Source of the DNA: Melissococcus plutonius ATCC 35311
GTDB lineage: Bacteria > Bacillota > Bacilli > Lactobacillales > Enterococcaceae
Reading direction: 5' to 3'
Length of the DNA: 64,000 bases
Assembly: GCF_000270185.1 (NCBI RefSeq)
Contig: NC_015516.1
Coordinates: 853,001-917,000 of the forward strand
The notes under the pieces were generated by a model. The model was not told where the DNA came from and did no database searches. It saw nothing but the letters and a program-made list of their open reading frames with translations. The position numbers were made by a program, and so were the translations under genes. This document shows positions 35,720-44,309 of the stretch, piece after piece (position 1 is the first letter of the stretch; each line of letters starts with the position of its first letter).

Positions 35720-36277
35720 ATGAAAAAAATTGAAAATTTTGAAGAGAAAACAATTGAAAGAACAGATATTTTTGATGGATCGGTTATTCATGTTTTTAAA
35801 GATATAGTCGCACTCCCTGAAGGAGGAACAGCTTCAAGAGAATTAGTTTTTCATCAAGGCTCTGTGGCAATCATTCCTATTACAATAGAAAATAAGATTG
35901 TAATGGTCAAACAGTTTCGTAAACCATTAGAAAAAACTATTTTAGAAATACCTGCTGGTAAAATTGATCTAGGAGAACAAGTAGATCCAAAAAAAACTGC
36001 AAATAGAGAATTAGAAGAAGAAACGGCCTATAGAACAGATAAACTGATCCATATTTCCTCGATGTATATGTCACCAGGGTTTTCGGATGAACTTCTTCAT
36101 ATTTATTATACGGATTCTTTGGAAAAAGTGGACCATCCACTATTGCCCGATGAGGATGAGCTGATTGAACTCCATGAATTGACCTTAACAGAGGCAAAAG
36201 AAGAAATCAAAAAAGGGACAATTTGTGATGCAAAAACCATTTTTGCAATTCAATATTGGGAACACCAACACAATTAA
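35720..36277 (+). CDS. nudF: ADP-ribose pyrophosphatase (Nudix hydrolase)
   Basis: 185 residues. The Nudix box at about residues 79-101 reads GKIDLGEQVDPKKTANRELE then EETAY; it keeps the metal-binding R-E-x-x-E-E core, but the normally invariant glycine near its end (EETGY) is alanine here. VFHQGSVAIIPI and MVKQFRKPLEKTILEIPAG in front are typical of ADP-ribose pyrophosphatases of the YqkG/NudF type, which split ADP-ribose into AMP and ribose-5-phosphate. ATG at 35720 behind GGTGGGA is preferred to a GTG at 35711. It opens a cluster with mtnN and a nicotinamidase-like gene. Confidence 0.88.
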   Translation: MKKIENFEEKTIERTDIFDGSVIHVFKDIVALPEGGTASRELVFHQGSVAIIPITIENKIVMVKQFRKPLEKTILEIPAGKIDLGEQVDPKKTANRELEEETAYRTDKLIHISSMYMSPGFSDELLHIYYTDSLEKVDHPLLPDEDELIELHELTLTEAKEEIKKGTICDAKTIFAIQYWEHQHN

Positions 36278-36313
36278 AAACAATTTTTGAGAAAGAGGTT
36301 TGGGGGAACAAAA

Positions 36314-36604
36314 ATGAGTGACGATCCACTGATTACTCGAGCTGAATTGCGTAAAAGAAGAGAAGAGGAAGAACAAAACTTAGAGCAATCGGTGAAGAAA
36401 TCTGAAAAAGAATATGAACAAGAAGAACAAAAAATTTCAAATTTTTATCGAAAAGAGCAAAAAAAACAACAAGCGCAAACCATTACAAAATCACGTTCAC
36501 AAGAACGATCAAAGATTCGTGAACGTAGTAGTAGTTTAAACAAAGCAATTATTGTTGTTGCCATTTTATTAATTGTTGTTGTGTATGTTGTATTACACTT
36601 CTAG
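36314..36604 (+). CDS. Small coiled-coil protein with C-terminal membrane anchor
   Basis: 96 residues. The first 70 are highly charged and helical (ELRKRREEEEQNLEQSVKK, KEYEQEEQKISNFYRKEQKK), probably a coiled coil. The last 22 (NKAIIVVAILLIVVVYVVLHF) form one transmembrane helix with a very short tail, so it should be a tail-anchored type II protein facing the cytoplasm. ATG at 36314 follows GGGGGAA. It lies between the Nudix gene and mtnN, 15 bases from the latter; I recall the same placement in enterococci. No function is known to me. Confidence 0.75.
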   Translation: MSDDPLITRAELRKRREEEEQNLEQSVKKSEKEYEQEEQKISNFYRKEQKKQQAQTITKSRSQERSKIRERSSSLNKAIIVVAILLIVVVYVVLHF

Positions 36605-36619
36605 AAAAGAGGGAAAAAA

Positions 36620-37315
36620 ATGAAAATAGGCATCATTGGAGCGATGGATCAAGAAATTAAAACATTAAGGGCAACAATGAAGGATAGACGTTCTTGGGAA
36701 CGCGCTGGAATGTTATTTGTTTCTGGTTCACTAGGACGTCATGAAATTATTTTAGTTCGTTCTGGAATAGGAAAGGTTGCAGCAACAATTACAACTACAT
36801 TATTGATTCATCAGTATCAAGTAAATCTAGTGATTAATACGGGATCAGCAGGTGGTATTGGTAAAAATTTAGCAATTGGGGATTTAGTGATTGCAAACGC
36901 TTTGGCTTATTTTGATGTTGATGTTACTGGATTTGGCTATAAACCTGGACAATTACCAGGTGGGATGCCACTTTATTTTGAAACAAGTCAGTATGCAAAA
37001 TTAGAAATGACAAAAGCAGCTCAAGAAACAGGTTATAAAATCCATCATGGATTAATTGTAAGCGGAGATACCTTTGTCAATAATCAAACAGAGATAGCAA
37101 CCATCTTAACGAATTTTCCAGAAGCTTTAGCATGTGAAATGGAGGGAGCTGCAGTTGCACAAACAGCTACACAATTTAATATACCATTTTTAATTGTCCG
37201 GGCAATTAGTGATACTGCTGATGAGGTAGCTACAGATACTTTCGATGAATTTATCGAAAAGGCTGGTGAACGCTCTGCTCAAATGGTGATTTATTTCATT
37301 AATCATTTGATTTGA
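36620..37315 (+). CDS. mtnN: 5'-methylthioadenosine/S-adenosylhomocysteine nucleosidase
   Basis: 231 residues, normal length. GIIGAMDQEI contains the active-site glutamate near residue 12, VNTGSAGGIG is the purine-nucleoside phosphorylase-like core (read here as VINTGSAGGIG), CEMEGAAVAQ binds the ribose, and RAISDTADEVA carries the catalytic aspartate near residue 197. It releases adenine from methylthioadenosine and S-adenosylhomocysteine, recycling methylation by-products and yielding S-ribosylhomocysteine. GAGGG precedes the ATG. It is grouped with nudF and the nicotinamidase-like gene, with spacing under 20 bases on both sides. Confidence 0.96.
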   Translation: MKIGIIGAMDQEIKTLRATMKDRRSWERAGMLFVSGSLGRHEIILVRSGIGKVAATITTTLLIHQYQVNLVINTGSAGGIGKNLAIGDLVIANALAYFDVDVTGFGYKPGQLPGGMPLYFETSQYAKLEMTKAAQETGYKIHHGLIVSGDTFVNNQTEIATILTNFPEALACEMEGAAVAQTATQFNIPFLIVRAISDTADEVATDTFDEFIEKAGERSAQMVIYFINHLI

Positions 37316-37334
37316 TTAGAAAGAAGGATGAAAA

Positions 37335-37880
37335 ATGAGAGCTTTACTCTCTATTGATTATACGAACGATTTTGTTGCATCTCATGGTGCGTTAACGACT
37401 GGTAAAGCTGGACAAGAAATTGAAGCAGCACTGGTAACTATTACAAAAGAATTTACTGAAAATGGGGACTTTGTTGTCTATGCAATTGATCGTCATGATC
37501 TTAATGATTCTTATCATCCGGAAACAAGACTTTTTCCACCACATAACCTGGTAAATACGGATGGGCGAAAACTTTATGGAAAATTACAGCATATTTATGA
37601 TAAAAGTAAACAAGAAGAGAATGTCTATTGGATTGATAAACGTCATTATTCGGCTTTTTGTGGAACAGACTTAGATGTTCGACTTCGAGAAAGAGGAATT
37701 ACTGAGTTACATTTAACTGGTGTTTGCACAGATATTTGTATTCTCCATACGGCAGTAGATGCTTATAATTTGGGATATAACATTGTTGTTCATGAGAATG
37801 CTGTAGCTAGTTTTGATCCAGTAGGACATGAATGGGCGTTGAGCCATTTTAAAAATGCATTAGGAGCATGTATTCATTAA
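37335..37880 (+). CDS. pncA: Isochorismatase-family cysteine hydrolase, probable nicotinamidase
   Basis: 181 residues. The catalytic triad of the family is visible: Asp8 in LLSIDYTNDF, Lys in IDKRHYSAFCGT and Cys in GVCTDICILHTAVDA. The DRHDLNDSYHPETRLFPPH segment resembles the metal-binding region of nicotinamidases, which turn nicotinamide into nicotinate for NAD salvage. Isochorismatase or ureidoacrylate activity cannot be fully excluded, but grouping with ADP-ribose pyrophosphatase fits NAD turnover. GAAGGATG precedes the ATG at 37335. It is the last gene before a bidirectional terminator. Confidence 0.85.
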   Translation: MRALLSIDYTNDFVASHGALTTGKAGQEIEAALVTITKEFTENGDFVVYAIDRHDLNDSYHPETRLFPPHNLVNTDGRKLYGKLQHIYDKSKQEENVYWIDKRHYSAFCGTDLDVRLRERGITELHLTGVCTDICILHTAVDAYNLGYNIVVHENAVASFDPVGHEWALSHFKNALGACIH

Positions 37881-37929
37881 ATGGAATATTAAATGATATT
37901 GTAAAAAAAACAATATCAATTAAATTGAT

Positions 37930-38002
37930 TTAGCAAATCTATGAATAAAAGAAGACATATCTAGGTATTAAGATAAGTCTTTTTTATTCATAGATTTGCT
38001 AA
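37930..38002. terminator. Bidirectional terminator between pncA and yazA
   Basis: TTAGCAAATCTATGAATAAA and its partner TTTATTCATAGATTTGCTAA form a stem of about 26 bp, extended by AGAC/GTCT with one bulged base; T and A runs within and behind the stem serve both strands. Confidence 0.85.
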
Positions 38003-38061
38003 AAAATTATTGAGTATTAATTTTTTTTAAATCTAGGAAAATTGCGACAATCATTGATTTT

Positions 38062-38358
38062 TTAAATCCTTTTTTGTTCATTATTGATGGGAGGAGACAA
38101 TGAAGGTATTGTTTCTAAATAGATTTCTTTTTGTCTTCTGGTTAATCTTTTAAACGCATATTCAGCTTTTGTTGCTTCACTTCGACTATTGAACTGTTCA
38201 AGATGGATCATTTGAGTGGGCAACCGACTAGGTAATCGAGTATATTTTGCACCAATCCCCTGATTATGTTCATTGAGCCTTCTACCAGGATCAATGGTAT
38301 AACCACCATAAAAACTACCATCTTTACAGAGTAGCACATAAAAATAATGCTTATCCAT
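38062..38358 (-). CDS. yazA: GIY-YIG nuclease-superfamily protein, UPF0213/YazA
   Basis: 98 residues. HYFYVLLCKDGSFYGGYTIDPGRRLNEHNQG carries the F-Y-V..Y-G-G-Y-T form of the GIY-YIG motif and the conserved arginine and histidine; GAKYTRLPSR follows. These small single-domain proteins resemble the catalytic domain of UvrC or Slx1, but their substrate is unknown. The start (MDKHYFYV) at 38358 overlaps the end of the upstream methyltransferase gene by eight bases, a conserved pairing in Firmicutes that implies translational coupling. Earlier in-frame starts at 38385-38400 are less likely. Confidence 0.88.
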   Translation of the reverse strand: MDKHYFYVLLCKDGSFYGGYTIDPGRRLNEHNQGIGAKYTRLPSRLPTQMIHLEQFNSRSEATKAEYAFKRLTRRQKEIYLETIPSLSPPINNEQKRI

Positions 38359-39082
38359 AAAGTATCTTTCTAATTGGCTTTTCATAATCATTTTGTTCAT
38401 TATGTAAAATTAAGGGCGGCAAAATTCGAAATCCTGCTTTTTTTCCTTGTTTTATCCCTTCAATAAGCAGTGTATTTGCCTCTGAATCCTGCTTTGGATA
38501 AATAAATTGTACACGTTTTGGAATAATATTTTCTTTTTCAAAAATATTCAGAAGATCTAAAAAGCGATTTGGTCGATGAACCATAGCTAATCTGCCATTT
38601 GTTTTTAACAATTGAGATGAAACATGGATGACTTCTTCTAAGGTGGTATAAATTTCATGACGAGCAATTGCTAAATGAATATTTGGATTTTTTTGACTCA
38701 TTGTTTGTTCTTTGAAATAGGGTGGATTACAAACGACTAGATCAACAGAATCTTTTTTAATGACAGAAGTTGCATTTTTTAAATCCAGTGTATGCATGGT
38801 TAATTGTTGTTCTAAATGGTTTAATTGAATACTTCTTTTTCCCATATCTGCTAATCGTGATTGTAATTCAATCTGAATAATGGGTGCTTTTGTCTTTTTA
38901 CTGATGAATAAGCCGACTGCGCCATTTCCGGCACATAAATCAACAATACGACCTTTTTTAGGAAGACGTGGAAAGTTCGCTAATAATACTGCATCTAATG
39001 AAAATGAAAATACTTCCTTGCTTTGGATAATTTTAACGTCTTCAGCATATAACTGATCGATACGTTCGCCAGAAAGCAGCAT
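38351..39082 (-). CDS. trmN6: tRNA1(Val) adenine-37 N6-methyltransferase family (YabB/TrmN6-like)
   Basis: 243 residues. The SAM motif VDLCAGNGAVGLF lies near residue 50 and the catalytic N-P-P-Y motif in DLVVCNPPYFKE marks N6-adenine or N-methyl transfer to an exocyclic amine. SKEVFSFSLDAVLLANF is the family's N-terminal block. In E. coli the homologue methylates A37 of tRNA-Val; in Firmicutes the same role is assumed. GGAGG lies 7 bases before the ATG at 39082; the ATG two codons earlier is too close to it. It is co-transcribed with yazA. Confidence 0.88.
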   Translation of the reverse strand: MLLSGERIDQLYAEDVKIIQSKEVFSFSLDAVLLANFPRLPKKGRIVDLCAGNGAVGLFISKKTKAPIIQIELQSRLADMGKRSIQLNHLEQQLTMHTLDLKNATSVIKKDSVDLVVCNPPYFKEQTMSQKNPNIHLAIARHEIYTTLEEVIHVSSQLLKTNGRLAMVHRPNRFLDLLNIFEKENIIPKRVQFIYPKQDSEANTLLIEGIKQGKKAGFRILPPLILHNEQNDYEKPIRKILYG

Positions 39083-39213
39083 ACACATTCCTCCAATTGG
39101 TTTCTTCTAAGGGTGATTATACTACGTTTATAAAAGAGAAGAAACCAAAAAATTTCTTGTCAAATGTTTTTAATTCAGGCATACTAGTAAGGAAGCAGGA
39201 AAGGAAGAAGAAC

Positions 39214-39842
39214 ATGTTTTTTGTAATTATGCGTAAGTTTTTGCAAATGATTCTCTTTTTAATTAATGGCAATGCACATTATGAAAAGAAAGATCGATTG
39301 CCAAAAAAAGAGAACTATATTTTGGTTGCTCAGCATCGAACGTGGTTGGAACCATTCTATTTAGCAGTTGCTGGTTCGCCAAAAACGTTTAGTTTTATGG
39401 CAAAAAAAGAGCTATTTAAAAATCCAATTTTAGGTTTTTTTTAACTCATTTAAATGCATTTCCTGTTAATAGAGAAAAACCAGGTCCCAGTGCAATTAAA
39501 ATACCAGTAAAATCTTTAAAAAATTCTCAATCAAGTTTGATTATGTTTCCAAGTGGTACTCGTTATTCTTCTAGGTTAAAAGGTGGCGTTGGATTAATTG
39601 CTAAAATGGCAAATGTAAAAATTGTACCAGCGATTTATCAGGGACCATTGACTTTAGGCGGATTGTTTAAACGTAAACGTGTTGTTGTACGATTTGGTGA
39701 ACCGATAGATGTTAGCGATGTTAAAAAAATGGACAAAGCAGGAATAGAAGAAGTGGAGCATCGTCTACAAAATGCCTTTGATAAATTAGATGAAGAAATA
39801 GATTCCACCAATAAATCAATCTCAAATAAAAAAGACAACTAA
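39214..39842 (+). pseudogene. plsC: 1-acyl-sn-glycerol-3-phosphate acyltransferase (PlsC), frameshifted
   Basis: Two frames give one LPLAT-family protein of about 209 residues. The first reads VAQHRTWLEPFYLAVAG, with the acyltransferase H-x4-E variant of the H-x4-D motif, and stops at PILGFF. The second continues LTHLNAFPVNREKPGPSA, then IMFPSGTRYSS (the FPEGTR-like glycerophosphate site) and VPAIYQGPLTLGG. The break lies in a run of eight T at 39435-39442; nine T would restore the frame. PlsC adds the second acyl chain to make phosphatidic acid. ATG at 39214 follows GGAAGAAG. If truly broken, another acyltransferase must cover this step. Confidence 0.82.
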
Positions 39843-39860
39843 TGAAAATAAAATCTAAAT

Positions 39861-39905
39861 AAACCTACCAACCTTTTTTATTAAAGAGCGTTTGTAGGTT
39901 TTTTG
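39861..39905 (+). terminator. Intrinsic terminator after plsC
   Basis: AAACCTAC pairs with GTAGGTTT around a 25-base loop, followed by T residues. Confidence 0.7.
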
Positions 39906-39931
39906 CTGTTTTTGAATAAAATTATTCAATT

Positions 39932-39965
39932 AAAAGTGAATGATTTAATGAATCACTTTTTCAAA
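39932..39965 (+). terminator. Second hairpin ahead of sbcD
   Basis: AAAAGTGA pairs with TCACTTTT, followed by another T. It lies between the plsC terminator and the sbcD -10 box (TATAAT, 39982-39987). Confidence 0.4.
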
Positions 39966-40016
39966 TCGTTGAAAGTTTTGTTATAATAGAGTAGAAAAAA
40001 TTTAGGTGGTGAAAAT

Positions 40017-41156
40017 GTGCGTTTTTTACATACAGCAGATTGGCATATTGGGAAAAAACTGCACGGATATAATTTGTTAGAAGAACAAGCAACTATTTTT
40101 CAGCAAATTATCTCAATCGCTAAAGAAGAAAAAGTGGAAGCAATCATTATCGCCGGTGATTTGTATGACCGTGCAGTTCCTTCAACAGAAGCTATTCAAT
40201 TATTCAATAATATGATGGTTCAATTAAATCTGGAACAAAAATTTTCGGTTTTAGCCATTTCTGGTAATCATGATAATAGTGTCCGCCTAGAAACAGGCAG
40301 TCCATGGTTTACTAAAACGAATTATTATTTATATACACAAATGGAACAAGTATTCACACCAATTAATTTAGGAAACACACAATTTTTTTTATTGCCTTAT
40401 TTTGAACCTATTGCTGCTAGAATTTATTTTGAAGATGATCAGATAAAAACAATGGCACAAGCAATCGAAAGAATAATCAAAAAAATTGTTCAGCAATTTG
40501 ATAGCACAAAAAACCACGTATTGGTTAGCCACTTTTTTGTGGCAGGTAGTGAAAAAACAGAATCAGAAACAAAGCTAACTGTTGGTGGATTGGATGCTGT
40601 TCCGGTTGATTTATTAGCTCCCTTTGATTATACAGCTTTAGGTCATCTACATGGGAAAGATGCGTTGAAGCACCCAACTGTCTATTACAGTGGATCACCA
40701 TTAAAATTTTCTTTATCTGAAATGAATCAACAAAAAGGAGTATGGATTGTTGATTCAGAAAACAAGCCATTCATGCCTTATTTTAGAGAATTAACGATGA
40801 TTCGAGAGATTAAAAAAATACAAGGTGACTTTCAAACGCTTGTTGATCCAAAATTTTATCAAACAATTCATAAAGATGATTATATATATCTACAACTAAC
40901 AGAACAAGCCATCATTCCTAGTATGATGGCACAATTAAGAAAGATTTATACCCATATGATTAAAATTGAGTGTTTAACAAGAAAAAAAGAGGTAAAAGCC
41001 AATGAAGAAATGTTGGCTTCTATAAAGCAAAATGATCCACAGAAATTAATTACTTGTTTTTTTAATGATGTTATAGAAACATCATTAACTGGTTTACAAC
41101 AAGATTGGGTAAAAAAAAGTTTGACTGTGATTCAACAAAAGGAGCGAGAAATTTAA
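40017..41156 (+). CDS. sbcD: Exonuclease SbcCD subunit D (nuclease)
   Basis: 379 residues. The calcineurin-like phosphoesterase motifs are intact: LHTADWHIGK (motif I), IIAGDLYDRAVPS (II), AISGNHDNSVRL (III), VLVSHFFVAG (IV) and ALGHLHGKDA (V), binding two manganese ions. With SbcC it forms the Mre11-Rad50-type complex that cuts hairpins and DNA ends. A GTG start follows AGGTGGTG. The stop lies one base before the sbcC start, so the two are translated together. Its partner gene is frameshifted in this sequence. Confidence 0.95.
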   Translation: MRFLHTADWHIGKKLHGYNLLEEQATIFQQIISIAKEEKVEAIIIAGDLYDRAVPSTEAIQLFNNMMVQLNLEQKFSVLAISGNHDNSVRLETGSPWFTKTNYYLYTQMEQVFTPINLGNTQFFLLPYFEPIAARIYFEDDQIKTMAQAIERIIKKIVQQFDSTKNHVLVSHFFVAGSEKTESETKLTVGGLDAVPVDLLAPFDYTALGHLHGKDALKHPTVYYSGSPLKFSLSEMNQQKGVWIVDSENKPFMPYFRELTMIREIKKIQGDFQTLVDPKFYQTIHKDDYIYLQLTEQAIIPSMMAQLRKIYTHMIKIECLTRKKEVKANEEMLASIKQNDPQKLITCFFNDVIETSLTGLQQDWVKKSLTVIQQKEREI

Positions 41157-41157
41157 C

Positions 41158-44100
41158 GTGAAACCATTGTTACTAACATTAAAAAATTTTGGTCCTTATC
41201 TATATGAAACAATTGACTTTACAAAGTTTATGGATTCTTCGCTTTTTTTGATTAGTGGAAAAACAGGTTATGGAAAAACAACTATTTTTGATGGTATGAG
41301 TTATGCTTTGTTTGGCGAAAGTTCAGGGAATATTCGTTCCAGTAAAGAAGTTCGATCGATTTTCGCCTCGGATTCTGCTGTTACTCAGGTTTGTTTTACT
41401 TTTTCACATGGTGGGTATTTTTATGAAATTTCACGAAGACCTGAACAGTGTCTTCTTAAAAAAAGAGGCAAGGGAGAAACCATCCACCCAGCAAAAGTAT
41501 CATTAATTGTCAAAGATTCTGCTGGAAAGGAGAAACAAGAATTAACCAAAAAAAAGACGTTGAACAATTTATTTATGAGCTATTACACTTGAATGCAAAA
41601 CAATTTTCTCAAATCGTTCTTCTTCCACAAGGTGAACTACGAACATTTCTATTAACAAATAGTGAAGAAAGAGAAAAAATATTAAGAAAACTTTTCGGAA
41701 CGGAAATTTATCAACAAGTTGCCGAAGAATTAAAATCATATAGGAAACAAGCCAGTCAAAATCATTTTGAAATGGAACAACAACTTAAAAATAATAGTAA
41801 ACAGTTATTTTGGTTAACACAACCACCTATAGAGACAGAAGTTTCCTTACAAGAAACATACCAAAAAATAGACATTGAAAATCAAAAAATAGAGGCAAAA
41901 CAAGCAGAAGTCAAACAAAAACTTGATGGGTATAAGCAAACTAAACGATTAACAGAACAAAAGATAGATAGATTAAAAGAAAATATGGATAAAAAGAAGC
42001 AATTACTCGATGAACAACAGCAATTGGTAAAAAGAACAGATAAAATAGAGGAACAAAGGCATCAACTAAAGCAACTACAATGGGCAAAACAACATTTAAT
42101 CTTAATTGATCGGTTAGACGAACAGCTTCAACAAAAACAGCAATTAAAAGCAACTAAAAAAGAAGAATTAGAAAAGCAGAAAATTATTCAATATTCACTG
42201 CAAGAAAAACAACAGGAACTAAAGAACTATCAATGCCAACAAGAGCAAATGAAACAATTAGAATATGCTATCATTCACCTCGATTATCAATTGCCACTTT
42301 ATCAAAAAAATGAACAATTGATTAAATTATATAATGAACAAAAATTACTAGTCATTCAAAGAGGAAAAGAATTAGAAGACATAGAAGCAGAGTGGGAAGA
42401 ATATCAAAAAACAATTCAGAAATTGGCAATAGTTATTCATGAAAAAGATGATTTTGAAAATGAGTGGCAACAACTTAAACAGCAAATTGAAAATTGGCAA
42501 GAAATACAACAACAATTGAAAACACTAAAAATAAAACAACATAAACTTAAACAACAACAAGAAGAACTTTTGCAATTGAATGATTTATCAAATGAATTAT
42601 CTGAGCAACAAGAGAAACTCCAAAAGATTCATCAACAGAAGAAAAGTGAATGGGCAGAAATACAGATTGAACAACTTAGTCACTATTTAGTTGAAGGACA
42701 ACCTTGTCCAATTTGTGGTTCAATAGAACATCCCAAAAATCAGTTAAAAAATCACTCACCAAAAGAAATTGAACAAATAGAAAAAGAATTAGTAAGTAGT
42801 GAAAAAAATTTTAATAACAATACCCATCAACTTATTCAATTAACAGCTAAAATAAAACAGAAAAAAGAGTTAATTAAATTAGAACAGCAGATATTTCAAG
42901 AAGAAGAGCAAGTGATCCAACAAAAAATTAAATTATTAATGGCTAAATCAGGAGTACAATATCAAATAGTCACTAATAAAGAAATTGATTGTTTAATAGG
43001 TAATTATTTAGATAAGCAAACAGCAATTAAACAAAAATTGTTCATTATTGAACAAAAACAATTAGAAACAGAAAAATTAACACCAAAATTTTCACTAATG
43101 GAAAAAAATAAAAATATTGCCACTGATCAATTTTTAAATGCCAAAGAACAATTGCAATCAATCGAAATTGAACAAGAAATAATAAAAAGGCAACTAGATG
43201 ATCCGAAGATAACAACAGATGAAATTTGTAAAAATAAGCAATTAAAAGAAAATCAATGGCAAAAATGGTCTGAAACCTATAAACAGCTTCAGGTGGAAGT
43301 AAATAAACAAGAAGAACAATTAAGCTTGATTGAACATACGCTTCTTCATTTAACAAAAGAAGAAACAAGAATAGCAGACTATATCGATAATCTAAACCAG
43401 CAATTAAGGAAAGTATTACAAAATCAACCAAAAGAGATTAGTGAAAAACAATTGCGTGGATGGTTGAAGCAACTCGATCAAATTGAAAACTTAATACTGA
43501 ATATCCAGCAGTTTGATAACCAAATGGAATGGCTTAATTCTCAGTTAGATGAATTTTCTAAAATTAATCAGAAACAAACTGAAAACGAGATAAAACAACT
43601 ACAAGAAAAGGCTGTTAATTTCAATCAATTCATTGAAAAAGAAGAATCTATGTATTACCAATTGCAAGAAAAATTACAAAATAATCGAGCATTAAAAAAA
43701 CAAATGCATCATCAGCTCATGCTTTTAAAAAAACAAACAGCAGAAGTGATTGCTCTTCAACAACTAAGTGATGGAATCAATGGAAGTAATATAAAAAAAA
43801 CCAGTCTTGAACGTTATGTATTACAAAACTACTTAAAAAAGGTCTTAGAAGTAGCCAATCAGCATTTAAATCTATTAACCAGTGATCGTTATCAGTTTGA
43901 ACTAAATACACAGGTAAAAAGCTATAAAAACCAAACGGGACTAGAAATTGATGTGTATGATACGATGGCTGGAACAACAAGGAGTGTTTATACCTTATCT
44001 GGTGGAGAGAGTTTTATTGCTGCCTTGGCTCTAGCTATTTCTTTAGCAGAAGTCATTCAGGCACAAGCTGGAGGAATTATCATTGATGCTTTATTTATTG

Positions 44101-44291
44101 ATGAAGGATTTGGATCATTGGATGAGGAGTCTTTGGAAATGGCAATTACAGCTTTAGAAACGATTGAAAATGAAGGTCGGATGATTGGCATTATTAGTCA
44201 TGTTTCAGAATTAAAAACACGAATACCACAACAGCTGAAGATTAAAACAAATGGTAGTGGACAAAGTAAAGTTAGTTATCAGTTAGCCTAA
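41158..44291 (+). pseudogene. sbcC: Exonuclease SbcCD subunit C (ATPase), frameshifted
   Basis: Two frames make one protein of about 1044 residues. Frame one (41158-41592) holds the N-terminal ATPase lobe with Walker A SGKTGYGKTT. It should continue DVEQFIYELLHLNAKQFSQI, which lies in a different phase. The change falls in the run of eight A at 41548-41555. Frame two (to 44291) has the long coiled coils, the zinc hook CPICG near nucleotide 42707, the signature LSGGESFIAALALA and Walker B ALFIDEGFGSLDEE. With the frame restored this is a complete Rad50-like protein. As written, the N-terminal lobe is separated and SbcCD would be inactive. Confidence 0.87.
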
Positions 44292-44309
44292 AATAAAGGT
44301 AGTGAGAAT

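Noticed and set aside
39097-39213. 39-residue N-terminal extension of PlsC
   Set aside because: It has no ribosome binding site and unrelated polar sequence; the ATG at 39214 with GGAAGAAG fits the family start.
41941-43980. Minus-strand open frames inside sbcC
   Set aside because: They are leucine/valine-rich mirror readings of the Lys/Gln/Glu-rich coiled-coil codons and have no start signals.
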